A stretch of 64,000 nucleotides of DNA from Chersky-840 sp050011815 (lineage in GTDB: Bacteria; Actinomycetota; Acidimicrobiia; Acidimicrobiales; UBA8190). Each line of letters begins with the position of its first letter. Positions within the stretch are counted from its first letter, which is position 1. The stretch covers positions 140,184-204,183 of the forward strand of contig JBEKIJ010000002.1 of the NCBI GenBank assembly GCA_050011815.1, written 5' to 3'. The notes below the pieces were generated by a model. That model was not told where the DNA came from. It saw nothing but the letters and a program-made list of their open reading frames with translations, and searched no databases. Of this stretch, positions 17,064-26,599 are shown in pieces. Both the position numbers and the translations under genes were made by a program.

Positions 17064-18212
17064 TCAGATCGACGTCACCCGGGGAGCCTCGGTCGCCAAC
17101 GCCGACGAACCGTCGGACACGAACTGACGCACCCCCGCGTAGTTGGAGGGCCGGTTGAGCTCTTTGGGGTAGAGGCTGACGCGCAGGGCGGTGTCGTACT
17201 CGATGAGGTCTTCCGCCATGAGGTTGTTGAGGCCCATCTCCAGGGTCTGCATGCCCTCTTGCTGGTGGGTGGCCACGATGTTGCGGAGCTGACGCGTCTT
17301 TCCCTCGCGCACGAGGTTGCGCACGGCGTGATTGGCCATGAGGATCTCGTAGGCGGCCACCAGCCCACCGTCGAGGCGGGGCACGAGGCGCTGGTAGACC
17401 ACACCCTCGAGGGTAGAGGCCAGCTGCACCTGGATCTGCTCGCGCCGGTCCGAGGGGAAGATGTCGACGATGCGGTCGATGGCCTGGGCGGTGTCGTTGG
17501 TGTGGAGCGTGGCGAACACGAGGTGACCCGTCTCGGCGATGGTGAGCGTGGTGGCGATGCTCTCCTGGTCGCGCATCTCGCCCACCAGCAGGACGTCGGG
17601 GTCCTCGCGCAACACCGATCGCAGGGCCCGGGTGAAGGACTCGGTGTCGGTGCCCACCTCGCGCTGGCTCACCGCCGAGCGGTGGTTGGCGTGGACGTAC
17701 TCGATGGGGTCCTCGATGGTGACGATGTGGCACCGTCGGTAGCGGTTGATGTGGTCGATCATGGCCGCCAGGGTGGTGGACTTCCCCGAGCCTGTCGGGC
17801 CCGTCACGATCACGAGCCCCATGGGCAGGTCCACCAGTGACTCCACGATCGAGGGCAGGCCCAGCTGCGCGAACCCGGGGATCTCGAAGGGGATGATGCG
17901 CAGGGCCAGGGAACACGAGTCGCGCTGGTGGAAGGCGTTGCAACGGAGTCGGGCCCGTTGCTGCCAGCTGAAGGCGAAGTCGATCTCGCGCTCGGCCACG
18001 TACGTCGCCACCAGGTCGGGGCCGACCACGCCCTTGACCACCCGCTCGACCGAGATCGGGCTCATCATCTGACCGCCGGTGACAGGGCGCATCTCGCCGT
18101 CGACCCGGATGAGCGGTGGTGCGCCCGCCGTCAGCAGAAGGTCGGTCCCGCGCACGTTCCACAGCTCTTCGAGCCAGGCGTCGATGTCCGCGGTACTGCG
18201 GCTGGTGGGCAT
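17064..18212 (-). CDS. pilT: Type IV pilus retraction ATPase PilT
   Basis: 382 residues. An N-terminal PAS-like part (IDAWLEELWNVRGTDLLLTA) is followed by the RecA-like core: Walker A GPTGSGKST near 140, the Asp box (CHIVTIEDPIEYVH), Walker B DPDVLLVGEMRD, the His box (HLVFATLHTNDTAQAIDRI), the AIRNL-like motif as AVRNLVREGKTRQL, and a GMQTLE C-terminal motif. It lacks the zinc tetracysteine of PilB, as retraction ATPases do. The last 30 residues after SLYPKELNRP are a non-conserved extension. It heads the leftward minor-pilin operon and drives pilus retraction. Confidence 0.95.
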   Translation of the reverse strand: MPTSRSTADIDAWLEELWNVRGTDLLLTAGAPPLIRVDGEMRPVTGGQMMSPISVERVVKGVVGPDLVATYVAEREIDFAFSWQQRARLRCNAFHQRDSCSLALRIIPFEIPGFAQLGLPSIVESLVDLPMGLVIVTGPTGSGKSTTLAAMIDHINRYRRCHIVTIEDPIEYVHANHRSAVSQREVGTDTESFTRALRSVLREDPDVLLVGEMRDQESIATTLTIAETGHLVFATLHTNDTAQAIDRIVDIFPSDRREQIQVQLASTLEGVVYQRLVPRLDGGLVAAYEILMANHAVRNLVREGKTRQLRNIVATHQQEGMQTLEMGLNNLMAEDLIEYDTALRVSLYPKELNRPSNYAGVRQFVSDGSSALATEAPRVTSI

Positions 18213-18240
18213 GAGCGGAGCCTGCTGTTAGGAAGCGGTG

Positions 18241-18786
18241 TTACTGGGCATGGCAGACGTCCTCCTCGGGACGATGCGCTCGAGCGCCCGTGGCGATTGC
18301 AACAGGCGTCGCATCCACCACCTTCTCACATGCGGTAACTACGTCACCACCCTGTTCGACCGCCAGTGACGCCCAGGGCCCGAAGGGCCGCTCCGAGGCC
18401 ACACCGGCCACGACGAGGGGGGTCCCCCGGTGCAGGGCGCAGATCACGCCGAGCTCCGCCTGGCACGGTTCGCTCAAGGGCCGGGCCCGGACCGTCACCA
18501 CCACGTCGAACCCGACGTCGAGGGGACAGACCCGCCCCTGGACGAGGGCGTTGCAGGGAAAGGCGGGCTCCCCGGGCTCGTGGCACCGCAGGACCCGGCA
18601 CCCCCCCGCCTCGAGCTCGGTGGCCGACTGCTCGATGGCCCACTCGTCGGTGCCCACCACGAGCACCGTGGGGGCTTCGGTACGGGTTTCTTCGACCGGG
18701 GGCCCCTCGGGCACCGTCGCCAGGCGGGCGTTCCTCTTCGATTTCAAAGCTGCGGCCACGTCCCGAGTGTGCGATACGTAGACCAC
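18241..18786 (-). CDS. Hypothetical protein with a Rossmann-like core, upstream of pilT
   Basis: 181 residues; I do not recognise the family. After a basic N-terminus (ALKSKRNARLATVPEG), residues 40-150 form an alternating strand/helix pattern: TVLVVGTDEWAIEQSATELE, GCRVLRCHEPGEPAFPC, FDVVVTVRARP, GVICALHRGTPLVVAGVASE. This resembles a receiver-like or Rossmann fold but has no conserved Asp-Asp/Lys set. Three to four Cys residues (RCHEPGEPAFPCN, GRVCPL) could bind metal. It lies 28 bp upstream of pilT on the same strand, so it could be co-transcribed with the pilus genes, and is divergent from the response regulator. Confidence 0.6.
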   Translation of the reverse strand: MVYVSHTRDVAAALKSKRNARLATVPEGPPVEETRTEAPTVLVVGTDEWAIEQSATELEAGGCRVLRCHEPGEPAFPCNALVQGRVCPLDVGFDVVVTVRARPLSEPCQAELGVICALHRGTPLVVAGVASERPFGPWASLAVEQGGDVVTACEKVVDATPVAIATGARAHRPEEDVCHAQ

Positions 18787-18924
18787 TACCTGGCCTACAG
18801 CCGATCAACCCCCTCCCAACTTGGCCCGGGGAGGGGCACGGGGAGCCCGAGGCACAGGCGGGCGATAGGGTTCCAAAAGTGGCTCCGAGCCCTTCACTTA
18901 GGAGGGAGGGTGCCGCTACGCTAA

Positions 18925-19716
18925 GTGGCAAGGCCGGTGGTGGCAGTGGTGGGAGAGGACGACACGGTGGTGACGAAACTGGGATCGACGGAAGCTGTGC
19001 GCAGCACGACGGTGCCTAGTCGGTCGTGCGGCAAGCTCCTCGTGGTCGACGACGACCCCGAGGTCAGGGGCATGCTCAGCCGCCTCCTCGAGGTCGAGGG
19101 CTACAAGGTGACCGAGGCCATGACCGGCGCCGAGGCCATCGGCAGCCTGGCCAGCGGCCAGCCCGACCTGGTCATCCTCGACGTCATGCTCACCACCGAG
19201 GACGGCTTCGACGTCCTGGCCGCCATCCGCCGGACCAGCGACGTGCCGGTCATCCTCGTCACGGCCAAGGGCCACGAGACCGACCGGGTGCTGGGCCTCA
19301 AGCTGGGCGCCGACGACTACGTGGTGAAGCCCTTCTCGCCCGCCGAGCTGGCGGCCCGGGTGGGCACGGTCCTGCGCCGGAGCGGCACCACCCGCAGCTC
19401 GGCCTCGTCGAACGGGACGCTCGAATTCGGCGACCTCGTCATCGACACCATGGCGCGCGAGATCAGGGTGTCGGACCGTCTCGTCGAGACCACGGCCAAG
19501 GAGTTCGCCCTCCTGGCCTTCCTGGCGGGTTCGCCCCGACAGGTCTTCACCCGCGAGCAGCTCCTGGCCCAGGTGTGGGACTCCTCGTCGGAGTGGCAGG
19601 ACGCCGGCACCGTCACCGAGCACATCCGCCGCATCCGGCGCAAGATCGAGGTCGACCCCGACAGCCCCCGGTGGGTACGGACCGTGCGGGGCGTGGGATA
19701 CCGCTTCGAGCCCTGA
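18925..19716 (+). CDS. OmpR/PhoB-family response regulator
   Basis: Up to 263 residues. The receiver domain begins at KLLVVDDDPEVRGML; the phosphoacceptor Asp is in LVILDVML, the conserved Thr/Lys are in VILVTAKG and DYVVKPFSPAEL. A winged-helix DNA-binding domain follows (ETTAKEFALLAFLAGSPRQV, then VTEHIRRIRRKIEVD and VRTVRGVGYRFEP). The N-terminal 35 residues are non-conserved; GTG codons at 18967 and 18970, preceded by GGGAGAGG, are plausible alternative starts. It is a DNA-binding regulator whose histidine kinase partner may be the neighbouring convergent gene, although that kinase is hybrid and encoded on the other strand. Confidence 0.92.
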   Translation: MARPVVAVVGEDDTVVTKLGSTEAVRSTTVPSRSCGKLLVVDDDPEVRGMLSRLLEVEGYKVTEAMTGAEAIGSLASGQPDLVILDVMLTTEDGFDVLAAIRRTSDVPVILVTAKGHETDRVLGLKLGADDYVVKPFSPAELAARVGTVLRRSGTTRSSASSNGTLEFGDLVIDTMAREIRVSDRLVETTAKEFALLAFLAGSPRQVFTREQLLAQVWDSSSEWQDAGTVTEHIRRIRRKIEVDPDSPRWVRTVRGVGYRFEP

Positions 19717-19717
19717 G

Positions 19718-22700
19718 TCAGGCTCCGGTCGCCTCGGCCCGCAGGTGCTTGGGCACCCCGGCCTTGCGATTGGCAGCGGCACGGTCGAGGGCGTGACGCG
19801 CCCGGCGCCCCAGTTGGTCCGGCGTGAACGGCTTGGGCAGCAGATCGGCCTCGGGGTCGAGGGGATGCCGTTCCAACGCCCCCTCGTCGAGATGCCCCGA
19901 CATGAAGAGCACGGCGACGGTGGGCCACAGCTCCACCAGTGACTCGGCCAGCTCCACACCGTTCATCTCCGGCATGACGACGTCGGTGACGAGGAGATCG
20001 AGAGGCCGCTCGAGCGAGCGGGCCACCCCCATGGCCTCGACACCGTTGGCCGCCGCCAACACCAGGTAGCCCAGTTCCTCGAGCTCCCGCACGGCCAGCC
20101 GACGCAGCTCGTCCTCGTCTTCGACCACCAGCACCAACTCGTCGCCGCCGCCGCCGGTCGAGAGGTCTTCGAGCGCCCCGTCCCCGTAGGCCCCGTCCTG
20201 GTCCTCGACGGCGGGGAACCACAAGGTGATCGTCGTGCCCCGACCCGGCGCGGTGTCCAGGCTCACCTGGCCCCCCGCCTGGGTCACCATGGCGTGGACG
20301 GCCGCCAACCCGAGCCCGGTTCCCTTGGCCAATCCCTTGGTGGTGTAGAAGGGCTCGAAGCAGTGCTCGGCGGTCTCCTCGTCCATGCCCGTCCCCGTGT
20401 CGGAGACCGCCAGGGCCACGATGCGTTGGGGGACGGGAAGATCCGCGCCCACCACGCGGGTGCGGATCACGAGGCGACCGCCTCTGGGCATGGCGTCGCG
20501 GGCGTTGATGGCGAGGTTCAACACGGCCCGCTCGATCTCGGCGGGGTCGACGAGGATGCGGCCACCGGGCTCGGGGGGGACCAACTCCAGTTGCACGTCC
20601 TCGCCGATGACCCGGACGAGCATGGGCTCCATGGCCCGCACGATGCTGTCGGGATCGACCACCCCGGGTTGGCCCACCTGGCGGTGGCCGATGGCGAGCA
20701 GCTGGCTCGTGAGCGCCGCGGCGCGGTGCCCGGCCCGTTGGATCGCCTCCACCTCGGTCACGAGGGGGTCCCCCCCGTCGATCTGGCGGAGCAGGATCTC
20801 GCTGCAGCCGAGGATGACGGTGAGAAGGTTGTTGAAGTCATGGGCCACGCCCCCCGCCAGGCGGGCCATGGCGCTGAGCCGCTCGGCCTGTTGGAACTGC
20901 TCGAGCATGCGACCGAGCCGTTGTGGTCGAGCAGCGGCGCCGTCGACACCGACAGCTGGAGCAGCTCGTCGTCGCGCAGGGCCCCGAGTTGCACACCCAC
21001 GGTCGCCTCGCCGTGCCGGGTCCGGTCCCAGAGGCGCCCCAGGGCGGCGCCGGCCGCCTCGTCGGCGGCGGGGATGCGCAGGACGCGGTCCGACACGGCG
21101 TCGATCGACGGTGCACCCCATCCCAACAAGGATCCCGCCGCGCCGTTCCACCAGCGCGCCGCTCCCGAGAGGTCGAGCTCGGCGATGGCCAGCGGCGAGG
21201 ACTCCACCACCGCTTGGAGCCGCTGCTCGTTGCCCTGGACGGCTTGATAGAGGCGGGCGTTGTCGAGGGCCACGGTGGCCATCTGGGCCAGAAGGACGAG
21301 GACCGATTCGTCCTCGGCATTGAACGACCGCTCGCGCCCGAGGACGACGATGGCCCGGTTGCGGGTCCCGGTCGAGTCGACGAGGGGGACCGCCATCCAG
21401 GGGACGGCGCGCCCCCCTGAGGTCGCCAGCGCCGCTCGCCGACCTCGTCGAGCCCACCGGAGTTGCGCAGGGGCCGGTTGGCCCCGGCCACGAGCCGCGA
21501 GGCGGCCTGGACCACCGGGGCGAGCGAGTCCGGGACGGCTCCGGGGGCACTCACCTCGACGCGTTCGGCTGTCTCTTCCTCGTTGCCCTCGGGAGCCGGG
21601 TCGCCCGGGGACAGGGTCAGGACCACGGCCTGCTCGGCGTCGAGGACCCGGCGCCCGTGCTCGGACAGCACCCGCAGCACCTGGGGCTCGGCCAGCGGCG
21701 CGTTGACGGCCAGGGCGGCTTCCATGAGGCGGCGGAGCTGGGCGGCGTGACGCGTGGCGGCCTGCTCGGCTTGGCGGCTCTCGCCCCACAGCAGGACGCG
21801 CTCCACGGCGATGGCCACCCGCTCGGCGAGTCCCGCCGCCGTCTCGAGGTCCGAGCGGCGATAGCCGCGCCGCCCCGTCCCGGTGACGAAGCTCAGCGCC
21901 CCGAAAGAGAGGCCCCGCAGATGGACGGGCACCACCACCATCGACTCGATGCCCGACCCCGTGTCGGTCTCGTGGTAGGTCCCGGGCAGAGCCGGCTCGC
22001 CGCCATGGGGAGGGCCGGCCCGTCGGGTGTGGATGACGACCTCGGGCCGACCGTTGGCGAGCACCCGCCGGACCAGGGCCTCACCGTCGGGGTGGGGGTG
22101 GCGGGTCTGGGCGGTGTCCCACCGGCCGTCGGCGCCGTCGGCCACGCGGCGCAGCGTGCCCTGCTCGTCGACGACGTCCACCGCGAACCAGTCGGCGAAG
22201 GCGGGGACCACCACGTCGACGAGCCGCACCATGGCTTCGTCGTAGGACTCGAGCGCGGTGGCCAGGACGTCGCCGGCGCGCGCCAGGATGGCCACGTGCT
22301 GGCGGGCGTGCTCGGCCCCCAACCGGCTGCGGCGCTCGGCCTCGTCGAGCCGGGCCCGCTCGATGGACGCCGCGGTGCGGTCGGCCACGAGCTGGAGGAG
22401 CTGGAGGTCGCGCTCTTGGAAGCGGTGCCGCACGCGCGTGCCCACCTGGACCACCCCGATGACCTGGCCTCCCACCAGCAGGGGGGCCGCCACGAGGGAG
22501 GAGACCCGTTGGCGCATGAGGGGGGAGGTCTCGGTGGCCTCGGCCACGTCGTTGACGATCACGGCCTGGGCCCGGGAGGCCACCTCTCCCACCACGCCCT
22601 CGCCCATCAGGACTTCGAGGCCCTCGGTGATGCGGGCGTCGAGGCCGTAGGAGGCCCGCACCGTGAGACTCGTCCCCTGGGCGGTCACCAGGAAGATGGC

Positions 22701-23180
22701 GGCCACGTCCCCTCCCACCACGTGGCCGGTCCGGGCCAGGAGCTCGTCGAGCAGGGCGTCGAGGGGCAAGAAGGACAGACCGGGGTCGGTGACCGACTGG
22801 ATGGACCGCAGGGCCACCCCGGCGTCGTGGAGGCCGAGGCGGATGCGCCGCTCGGCCACGCGCCGGAACACCAGGATGACGGCGACCATGACGGCGCTGG
22901 CGAAGACGAACAGCCAGGCCAGGGTGCGGTTGACCGTGAGGAAGTGGAAGATGACGACCGAGAACAGGGCCCAGGCCACCACCAGGGCGGCCTCGCCCAG
23001 GAAGGTGTGACGGCCGAGCGCCTGGTGGAGGAGGCGGTCCGCCTCGGGCCCCTGCTCGTCGGGGACGATGGCGGTGGGATCGGCCTCGGTCGAGTCCCAG
23101 GTGGGGGCGCCGTCCTCCTCCTCACGCCGAGCGAGCAAGCTGGCCAGGCGCGCCACGCTCCGTGATCTCGGGCGACTCAC
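19718..23180 (-). CDS. GAF/PAS hybrid histidine kinase with receiver; frame broken twice
   Basis: Reading from the GTG at 23180, the protein has two membrane helices (AALVVAWALFSVVIFHFL, LAWLFVFASAVMVAVILVF), then three GAF domains, a PAS domain (VVESSPLAIAELDLSG), a HisKA domain with LAGGVAHDFNNLLTVILG, a HATPase domain (NLAINARDAM, DTGTGMDEE, GTGLGLAAVH) and a C-terminal receiver (LLVTDVVMPEMNG, LPKPFTP). The frame shifts near 21433 (within the third GAF) and near 20911 (between PAS and HisKA); each is repaired by adding one base (GG to GGG, GTCGC to GTCCGC). Three separate frames therefore cover 21434-23180, 20911-21434 and 19718-20911. The flanking protein is intact, so sequencing error or very recent decay are the likely causes. 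It converges on the response regulator with 1 bp between stops. Confidence 0.8.
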
Positions 23181-23238
23181 TAGGGAAGGAGCCTACCTCC
23201 GGCCCCGTGTCCCGGCCGCGGAGAGCGACCCGAACGCC

Positions 23239-23275
23239 AAACGGCCACCACCCGAGTGACGAGTGGCGGCCGTTT
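23239..23275 (-). terminator. Strong stem-loop downstream of the FN3 GH26-like gene
   Basis: AAACGGCCACCAC at 23239-23251 pairs with GTGGCGGCCGTTT at 23263-23275, 12 of 13 positions, with an 11-base loop. It begins about 20 bp after the stop of the GH26-like gene and ends before the start of the kinase gene. The A/T ends give a short T-run, consistent with an intrinsic terminator. Confidence 0.6.
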
Positions 23276-23295
23276 GACGGAATTCGGACCGGGCG

Positions 23296-24882
23296 TCAGC
23301 GTCGGCCCCTCCGGCCCGATCCCGGGCGGGTGGTCGTGGTGGTGCCCCCGGTCGAGCCACCTCTGGAGCCACCGGCGGTGCCGGCCACGGTGACGGTCAC
23401 CGAGGTGCTCCCGGTCCCCACGCCCGAGGAGTTGTAGCCGGCCACGTAGTAGGTGTGGGATCCGGCGCTCACCCCCGTGTCCTGATAGGAGGTCAGGACC
23501 GCCGAGGGCCACCCCGGCCAGGCGATCTCCTGGCCGTCGCGGAAGATGTCGTCACCGAGGGTGCCCGACCCGTTGGTCCAGGAGATGGTCACCGTGCTCC
23601 CGCTGACCGAGGCCGAGACGTCGGTCGGGGTGCCGGGGGTCCCCGCCGGGACCGAGCCCGTCGACGTCGGCGCCTGGGTGGTCGTCGTGGTCGACGCCGG
23701 TGCCGTCGTTGTCGTCGTGGTCGACGCCGGTGCCTTGGTGGTCGTCGTGGTCGACGCCGGTGCGGCGATGGTCGTCGTGGTCGACGCCGGTGCGGCGGTG
23801 GTCGTCGTGGTCGACGAACCGAGGCTGGCGCCGGTGGCACCGCCGAAGTCCGTCCGGAAGGCGGCCAGGGCGTTGGGGAAGTCCCCGTTGGTGATGTCGT
23901 TGTCCTGTCCCCCCGCCGTGTCGTTGAACGAGAAGATGTTGGTGAAGGCCACGTTGTTGGTGGAGATCCAGTTGGCGAACTGGTTGATGAAGTAGGGATC
24001 GTCGCCGAGTCCGTGGCCGTCACTGCGGAAGCAGACGGACCATTCGGGGATGGCGATGGGCTTGCCCACCGACGCGGCGAAGCTCGTCAGCCAATTGAGA
24101 CCCCAGCTCTGGTCCAGGATCGAGGTCCACGAGTTCTGCGGAGTCTGGGGCGTGACCCAGGTCTCGTCGTAGGTGTCGGAGCCGACGTAGTCCACGTAGG
24201 CGTTCCCCGGGTAGGCCGCGGTCAGGCTCCAGCTGGTGGTGCCGCCGAGGTCGGGGTTCCACAGGTACTGGAACTGCTGGCCGGGGACGGCCCGCATGGT
24301 GTCCACGATCTGGATCCAGAACGCCGCGAAGTTGGCGGCGTCGGTGCTGTTGGCGACGCTCCAGGGATACCAGCTGCCGTTGAACTCCCAGCCGAGCCGG
24401 AGGATGGCGTTGCCCTGTCCCTCTTTGACGAGGTTCTGGGCCAACGTGGCGAAGTACTGGTTGTAGGCGCCCGTTGCCCCTTGGGCCAGGGTGCCGACGC
24501 CGGGGAGGATGGGCACGCCCAGCACGAGGCGGTATCCGGTGCCGGTCCACCCTCCCTCACCGCCGCCGTTGTCCATGGCGGCCCAGCCGTCGGTGCGGTC
24601 GAGGTAGTCGGTCGCCATGGTGGGGTGGGTGCCGGTGGTCGAGCCGAAGGCCGCGATGCCCGAGGCATCGGTCCAGCCGGCGTAGTCGCCCAGGGGGATC
24701 GACGATGCCCCCGAGCTGGCCTGGGCGTTCTTGGCCCAGAAGAGCCCACCGACCGAAGCCAGCACCAGCGTCAGGCACAGCAGCCCCCCCGCCGCCATCC
24801 GGGGGAGCCCGGCGATCCGCCCGGCGATGTCCCCACCACGAATGTCCCATCGAAATGTCTGTGACGTGTGTGACGTGTTCAT
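23296..24882 (-). CDS. Secreted GH26-like glycoside hydrolase with repeat linker and FN3 domain, paralogue 2
   Basis: 528 residues. The N-terminal anchor or signal is near 30-50 (AAGGLLCLTLVLASVGGLFW). The catalytic domain, about 60-340, has RLGWEFNG (acid/base Glu) and KPIAIPEWS (nucleophile Glu), and shares PILPGVGTLAQGATGAYNQY almost exactly with the protein at 4.1 kb. A linker of five APASTTTTT-type repeats follows (about 350-400), then a fibronectin type III-like domain (TPTDVSASVSGSTVTISWTN) and a Gly/Arg tail (GSGRRGRR). GGAGGAACGG precedes the ATG. A surface glycanase with a binding module is likely; the substrate is unknown. The C-terminal basic tail could contact anionic polymers. 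Confidence 0.82.
   Translation of the reverse strand: MNTSHTSQTFRWDIRGGDIAGRIAGLPRMAAGGLLCLTLVLASVGGLFWAKNAQASSGASSIPLGDYAGWTDASGIAAFGSTTGTHPTMATDYLDRTDGWAAMDNGGGEGGWTGTGYRLVLGVPILPGVGTLAQGATGAYNQYFATLAQNLVKEGQGNAILRLGWEFNGSWYPWSVANSTDAANFAAFWIQIVDTMRAVPGQQFQYLWNPDLGGTTSWSLTAAYPGNAYVDYVGSDTYDETWVTPQTPQNSWTSILDQSWGLNWLTSFAASVGKPIAIPEWSVCFRSDGHGLGDDPYFINQFANWISTNNVAFTNIFSFNDTAGGQDNDITNGDFPNALAAFRTDFGGATGASLGSSTTTTTAAPASTTTTIAAPASTTTTTKAPASTTTTTTAPASTTTTTQAPTSTGSVPAGTPGTPTDVSASVSGSTVTISWTNGSGTLGDDIFRDGQEIAWPGWPSAVLTSYQDTGVSAGSHTYYVAGYNSSGVGTGSTSVTVTVAGTAGGSRGGSTGGTTTTTRPGSGRRGRR
23678..23816 (-). repeat. In-frame 30-bp tandem repeats coding the Thr-rich linker
   Basis: About five copies of a 30-bp unit containing GTCGTCGTGGTCGACGCCGG encode APASTTTTT repeats in the linker of the GH26-like protein. 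The period is a multiple of three and the copies are nearly identical, so number changes by slippage are expected. Confidence 0.8.
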
Positions 24883-25130
24883 GGAATTCCGTTCCTCCCG
24901 AGCCGGTCGAACGGGCGCGTGGAGCCAAGGCCTCGGTGGTCTTGCTCCCCCGCCGGTTCGACGATCCGGCCGCTCTGCCTTCTCTCCCTGACGGGGAGTC
25001 GGCCCTTCTTCCCTGGTTTGTGTGTCTCGCTTCTCGTTACGCGTTCACGCGTGCCGTCGGGGGATTGCTCACCATCGACGGACGCCGATCTCGATGAGGA
25101 GATCAACGGCGCGACGACCCGGGTGGCGCC

Positions 25131-26234
25131 TCATCCGAGGTCCGCCTTGTACGCCGCCATGGAGGCGGGGAACTGGGTGATGTCGGAGTCGGTGGCGCCG
25201 GCGTAGCTGAAGTACGACTCGACGGTGATGTCATTGGCGGGGTCCTTGATGAGCCCGGCCATGGTGTTGATGAAGGCGGGGTCGTCGGTTCCGTTCAGTC
25301 CCCACTCGGGGATCCCCACGGGAAGCCCCTGGGAGTGGGCGAAGGCCACGACGGCCTGAACGTCACCGGCGTACCCGGCCCAGTCGTACTGGTCGACGCC
25401 GACGATGTTCACGTAGGCCTTGCCGGGCCACGTGTCGGTCCACGCCCGTCCGGCGGCTTCGTTGGCGGTTCCCCCGTTGGGGTTCCACATGATGCTGAAC
25501 GAGGGGCTCTGGGCCCGCAGCGTCGTGACGGTGCTCTGGAAGACCGCGACGTACTGGGCGGCGGAGAGGCTCAGTTGGTTCCAGGTCTGGAACCACCCGG
25601 ACTGGTCCTGGTTCTGCTCCCACATGATGCGGATGATGGCGTGGCTCTGACCCGCCCTCACGAGGCCCTGCCCGATGGCCGCGACCTGCGCGGTGGTGCA
25701 GTTCCCGATCCCGACCATGAGCGTCATCGACGTGGTGGGCGGCGAGTAGGTGCAGTAGTTCGAGGACTGGTCGGCGTAGACGGTGTCGATGGTCGGCGTG
25801 ACGCCGAGCTGCGCGCCCAGGGCCATGACGTCGGCCGGGGACTGCGAGCCCACGAAGAGGCCGAGACCCGAGACGGCCGGGTGCGAGGCGACGGGAGCGA
25901 CGGGCTTCGGCTTGGCCTTCACCGGTGCCGGGGTCACCGTGGCCACGACGCGGGCCGCGAGGTGGCGGGGCGGCGAGGTGGTGGCGGCCGGCGCCGGCGT
26001 GGTGGTGGCCGGAGGGGCGGTGGTGGCCGGAGGGGCGGTGGTGGCGGGGACGGTGGTCGTGGCGTGGTGGATCTTGTCGGCTGCCACGAACTTGATCGTC
26101 GGGGCCGGCGCGGCGGATTGCAGAGGAGATCCGTTCATGTCGACGGCCATGGTCACGCTGAGTGCTATGCCGAGCATTCCGACCACAATTCCCTTGGGCA
26201 AACCGATGAAGCGCCCGATTCCCGATCCAGTCAT
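25131..26234 (-). CDS. Secreted GH26-like protein, divergent paralogue 3
   Basis: 367 residues from the ATG at 26234, preceded by GGGAG (the ATG at 26258 lacks a site). A membrane segment (GIVVGMLGIALSVTMAVD) is followed by a Thr/Pro/Ala repeat linker (TTAPPATTAPPATTTPAP) and a Lys/Pro spacer. The catalytic-like domain starts near residue 130 (GLGLFVGSQSPADVMALGAQ). The GH26 signatures are degenerate but keep both acidic residues: IIRIMWEQNQDQ in place of RLGWEFNG, and VGIPEWGLNG for the nucleophile strand; FSIMWNPNGG is conserved. It ends with MAAYKADLG, like paralogue 1 (AQFKADFG). It is probably an active or relic glycanase with a changed specificity. Confidence 0.72.
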   Translation of the reverse strand: MTGSGIGRFIGLPKGIVVGMLGIALSVTMAVDMNGSPLQSAAPAPTIKFVAADKIHHATTTVPATTAPPATTAPPATTTPAPAATTSPPRHLAARVVATVTPAPVKAKPKPVAPVASHPAVSGLGLFVGSQSPADVMALGAQLGVTPTIDTVYADQSSNYCTYSPPTTSMTLMVGIGNCTTAQVAAIGQGLVRAGQSHAIIRIMWEQNQDQSGWFQTWNQLSLSAAQYVAVFQSTVTTLRAQSPSFSIMWNPNGGTANEAAGRAWTDTWPGKAYVNIVGVDQYDWAGYAGDVQAVVAFAHSQGLPVGIPEWGLNGTDDPAFINTMAGLIKDPANDITVESYFSYAGATDSDITQFPASMAAYKADLG

Positions 26235-26599
26235 GCGACTCCCAGTGGTTAAATACATCGAGCCACGTCACTCGTGGCCCAATAACCACTATCGGCGCTC
26301 GGTTTGACCACCTTGAGCACTCGACTACCACAACGAGATGCCACGCACTGTGGTGTTTCACCAGGACAATCACGGGAGTCGGCGTTTCCAGGCACGAAAA
26401 CGACCACAAACTGACTACGTTATGTGGTCGGATTACGAACACCTCATCACAGAGTGTGCGAATACATCACCACAACTCCGTCACCACGGTGCGCATCAGC
26501 CCCGCAATCACTAAAAATGACCAAAAGTAATTGCACCGTCCCTGTACGCGCGCGAACGGGCGTTGGTACCTTGTTGAGATCACGGCGGACATTGCACCT
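26235..26599. other. AT-richer intergenic region with a palindrome
   Basis: No gene is seen. The stretch is clearly less GC-rich than its surroundings and separates two divergent genes, so it should hold both promoters. It contains a perfect 8-bp inverted repeat, CGACCACA at 26401-26408 and TGTGGTCG at 26423-26430, spaced by 14 bp, a candidate operator or cruciform. Confidence 0.4.

Noticed and set aside
21657..23165. A 502-codon plus-strand frame opposite the histidine kinase gene
   Set aside because: Composition is that of a GC-rich shadow (HVDHPDDLASHQQ-like) and the minus-strand protein has clear GAF domains.
23678..23816. Repeats that look array-like
   Set aside because: The 30-bp units are directly adjacent without unique spacers and encode APASTTTTT in frame, so this is not a CRISPR array.
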